This document shows, one piece after another, positions 61,758 through 64,000 of a DNA stretch of 64,000 nucleotides. The translations under genes were made by a program, and so were the position numbers. The notes below the pieces were generated by a model. The model was not told the DNA's origin. It searched no databases and saw only the letters and a program-made list of their open reading frames with translations. Source of the stretch: Nemopilema nomurai (Eukaryota; Cnidaria; Scyphozoa; Rhizostomeae; Rhizostomatidae); the NCBI GenBank assembly GCA_003864495.1, contig ML133452.1, positions 993,965-1,057,964 on the forward strand. Direction: 5' to 3'. Every line of letters starts with the position of its first letter. The first letter of the stretch is position 1.

Positions 61758-63718
61758 ACTTTTATCCACACCATGTTGTCAAACTAAACTGAACTACAAA
61801 GCCAGTGATTCTAAATCAATACCGATGCTATTGGAGTGATTTATTTTGCTAGCTCATTGCAATATTCTTATTAATATTCATTGCGTTGTATTATATGTTA
61901 TGGCCCTAAGGGGCTGTTCTTGTTTATGAAGGGAAAAACTTGAGAATCTTTAGGTTCAGAATCGATATTTTTCAAGAATATTATGGCTCGGTACAAAATT
62001 AGGCATTCTTATAAAAGTTATGCAATTGGTTTACAAAATTCACCTCAAATGGGCAATTTTTTATACACATTTTCATACTCATTTCTTTGGATAAATTATT
62101 TTGCTTTTTTCGTTCTTATTTACAACATATTACAAGAAATCAGACTATTTTGAACAGTCGTCTAAAAAACAGAGAAAACCCAACTCTTATTTATCCAGAA
62201 TCCAGAAAAACTAAGAAAAACAAATTTTCGAAAAACAAACGTCTCTTACTACAAAAGAGTGAAAAATATCAAATTAAAACATATTGCGTTAAAACACGTA
62301 GAAATTACAATTAAGGTGTTCTTCTGTTTTTTGTTGCCATATTTTTCAACGTGTGAGAGTTCCATTAAATTTGACATTGGCATGTCTCGATCCTAAATTT
62401 GTTGTGCCATCATAAAGATAACGTTTTCCCCCATCTCCCCCTGACTGTGAGTTGCAAGTTGGTGAACGTTTATTTTTTGCAATTGAAGCACAATCTCTCG
62501 AATTCTGGGTACTACTTGCAACAACCTGAATTCTCGCATCCACTTCAGTGCCCCATTCAGTGCTATTCCACTGTTTCAAGTTTTGAAATGTGATTATAAC
62601 TCTCCGGTTCCGCTGTAAAGCATTCTACAGCATTTATTTCATTTATAGAATACATAGAATATAAGGTTTATACGCATTTAATACAAATTGGTCAATCACA
62701 TGCAGCATCAAACATTTTTAAAGTTACCAGGAAATGAAAACCTAAATAGGCCATATTTTTAGGGCAATGGTATCTATCCATATTTTCATTGTGTTATGTC
62801 TATTGTTTCAAATTTGATTAGGTTCTGGTTGTTTGTTCTTTTCACTTGTCCTACCCCTTTCCAGCTCATCAAATTTTGTGTCACTGTTTAAATTGAACGT
62901 CTATTTGAATAACCACGATCCAATTAGACTCTAACTATCGTCAATTTGGAATGACCATTAAGTTGACTGTTTGCTGTTTGTCCTGCCTGTTTCCTCAAAG
63001 GCACTGCAACACACTTTCAAAGTATATCAAATGGACAACTTCAAAGTTGGTACTTTCAATCTCATATTTAATTGGAGGTCATTACTTGACTGTCTCTCAT
63101 TTTACCTGTCGTAGATGTTTGAAAAAGTGTCTAAAGTATGCAGATAATGTATCATCATTGTGCAGCATATCCAACAACAAGTGGCTTAAGTGCCTAAAAA
63201 TGGTGTCACAATTTTGAGAGCTTACCAAAGGTAGACCTAAAGTTAACCAAAAGGTAGCTTAGAGCACCGATATAACAACCAATGATTCAACTTCCAGGCA
63301 ACTAATGTAGGCCCACTGGCAATGATCAAGGTATTTGGCTACTAGTTGTGACTGAAAGTCATTGTCTTCATGGGCTTACGCCATTATCTAACCGCCCAAC
63401 GTTCATAATAGGAACATAATTGGCGACAACAAATACCAACATTAATGAAGAGTTACGACAACTTTGTTCTTGAATAAAGCATCTTAATTTGAGATGCAAG
63501 CATTGGTCCAATTTTCCTGTAAAGGAAATTGTTTTTATTCAAGTCATGTACTTATAAAGCTTCTCAACTTTGAGAAAATAACAAGTTCAGAGTGAGTCAG
63601 CTCCATTAATACCAAACAGACGTTCTTACAAAACAGGTTCATAAGTGTCTTTTAATTGTTATCTTCCAATTTAGTACTAGTGAATAGCAACTTGACAAAA
63701 TTATGCCTATATTAGGTA
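61758..63718. other. Right-hand spacer
   Basis: Immediately after the retrotransposon lies its possible 3' UTR (to about 61935, ending around ATGGCCCTAAGGGGCTG). The rest shows no supportable exon; frames at 62346-62579 (minus) and 62951-63217 (plus) carry no recognisable motif. Confidence 0.4.
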
Positions 63719-63934
63719 TTAGTAATGTTCTCTGCTTGATGTATATGTGTGACTTTTTGTGACTAAACAGAATTGTAGATGTATCTTGACCATACTGATA
63801 AACATGGTAGATTCTGAAGCAGTCAACAACAAATTGCAGAAGCTTTGATACGTTCTGCTTTTGCCATAAGTCAGCTCAGAAAGTAACCTGTCCTTCTCTT
63901 CATCTGCGCTGAAATCTTCTAAAGATGTCATCAT
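63719..63934 (-). CDS. Possible coding exon near the window edge (uncertain)
   Basis: A 71-codon minus-strand frame opening MMTSLEDFSADEEKDRLLSE and continuing LTYGKSRTYQSFCNLLLTA. The spacing of Leu, Phe and acidic residues faintly recalls the second half of a CARD (LLxxL...G..AF..F...L). No splice junction could be fixed, an in-frame stop lies four codons upstream of a run of A, and the gene would continue outside the window. Treat as a weak hypothesis. Confidence 0.2.
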   Translation of the reverse strand: MMTSLEDFSADEEKDRLLSELTYGKSRTYQSFCNLLLTASESTMFISMVKIHLQFCLVTKSHTYTSSREHY

Positions 63935-64000
63935 GTTTTTTTTTACCCAGAGCTAAATGATAAATCGTGATTGTAATCTACGAACCTGCTCCAACAAAGT

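Noticed and set aside
62346..62579. 77-codon minus frame rich in Gly/Ser/Asn
   Set aside because: No recognised family, no splice context, no supporting neighbour.

Overview
The window looks like a piece of nuclear chromosome from an invertebrate animal. The genes are split by GT/AG introns, the intergenic DNA is AT-rich and full of miniature transposons, there is a degenerate non-LTR retrotransposon, and the recognisable proteins are animal types: V-ATPase subunit c'', ETS-domain factors and an O-fucosyltransferase-fold type II membrane protein. An early-branching marine animal, perhaps a cnidarian, would fit. That is inference; nothing in the sequence names the species.

Layout, left to right. 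1-3815 is the edge of a satellite array with a monomer of about 170 bp. 5187-7004 (minus) is a single-exon O-fucosyltransferase-like gene. 8603-17025 (minus) is a complete ten-exon gene for the 21 kDa V-ATPase proteolipid (ATP6V0B), assembled here exon by exon with every splice phase consistent. 19185-22159, 27015-34416 and 41942-47139 (all plus) are three ETS-domain genes in tandem. Each has a short acidic first exon, a fast-diverging middle exon and a last exon carrying the ETS domain, with identical splice phases (0, then 1). An extra first-exon-like sequence lies at 37431-37487, and a possible decayed echo of it at 56091-56147. 51594-54340 holds a large inverted tandem-repeat array (near-palindrome) interrupted by a miniature transposon. 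59430-61757 is a dead non-LTR retrotransposon.

Several transposon families recur. They are a TA-flanked MITE with copies in the first introns of the ETS cluster, CAGGGGC-ended hAT-like elements, TACCGTAAAT-ended elements, a TAA-flanked PIF/Harbinger-like MITE, and a family sharing a GACCAATCAGCG block.

The most unusual content is the ETS cluster, which looks like a local, fast-evolving lineage with its own sequence signatures. Next is the mirrored repeat array, whose two arms carry the same rare variants in mirrored order. No tRNA, rRNA or CRISPR was seen.
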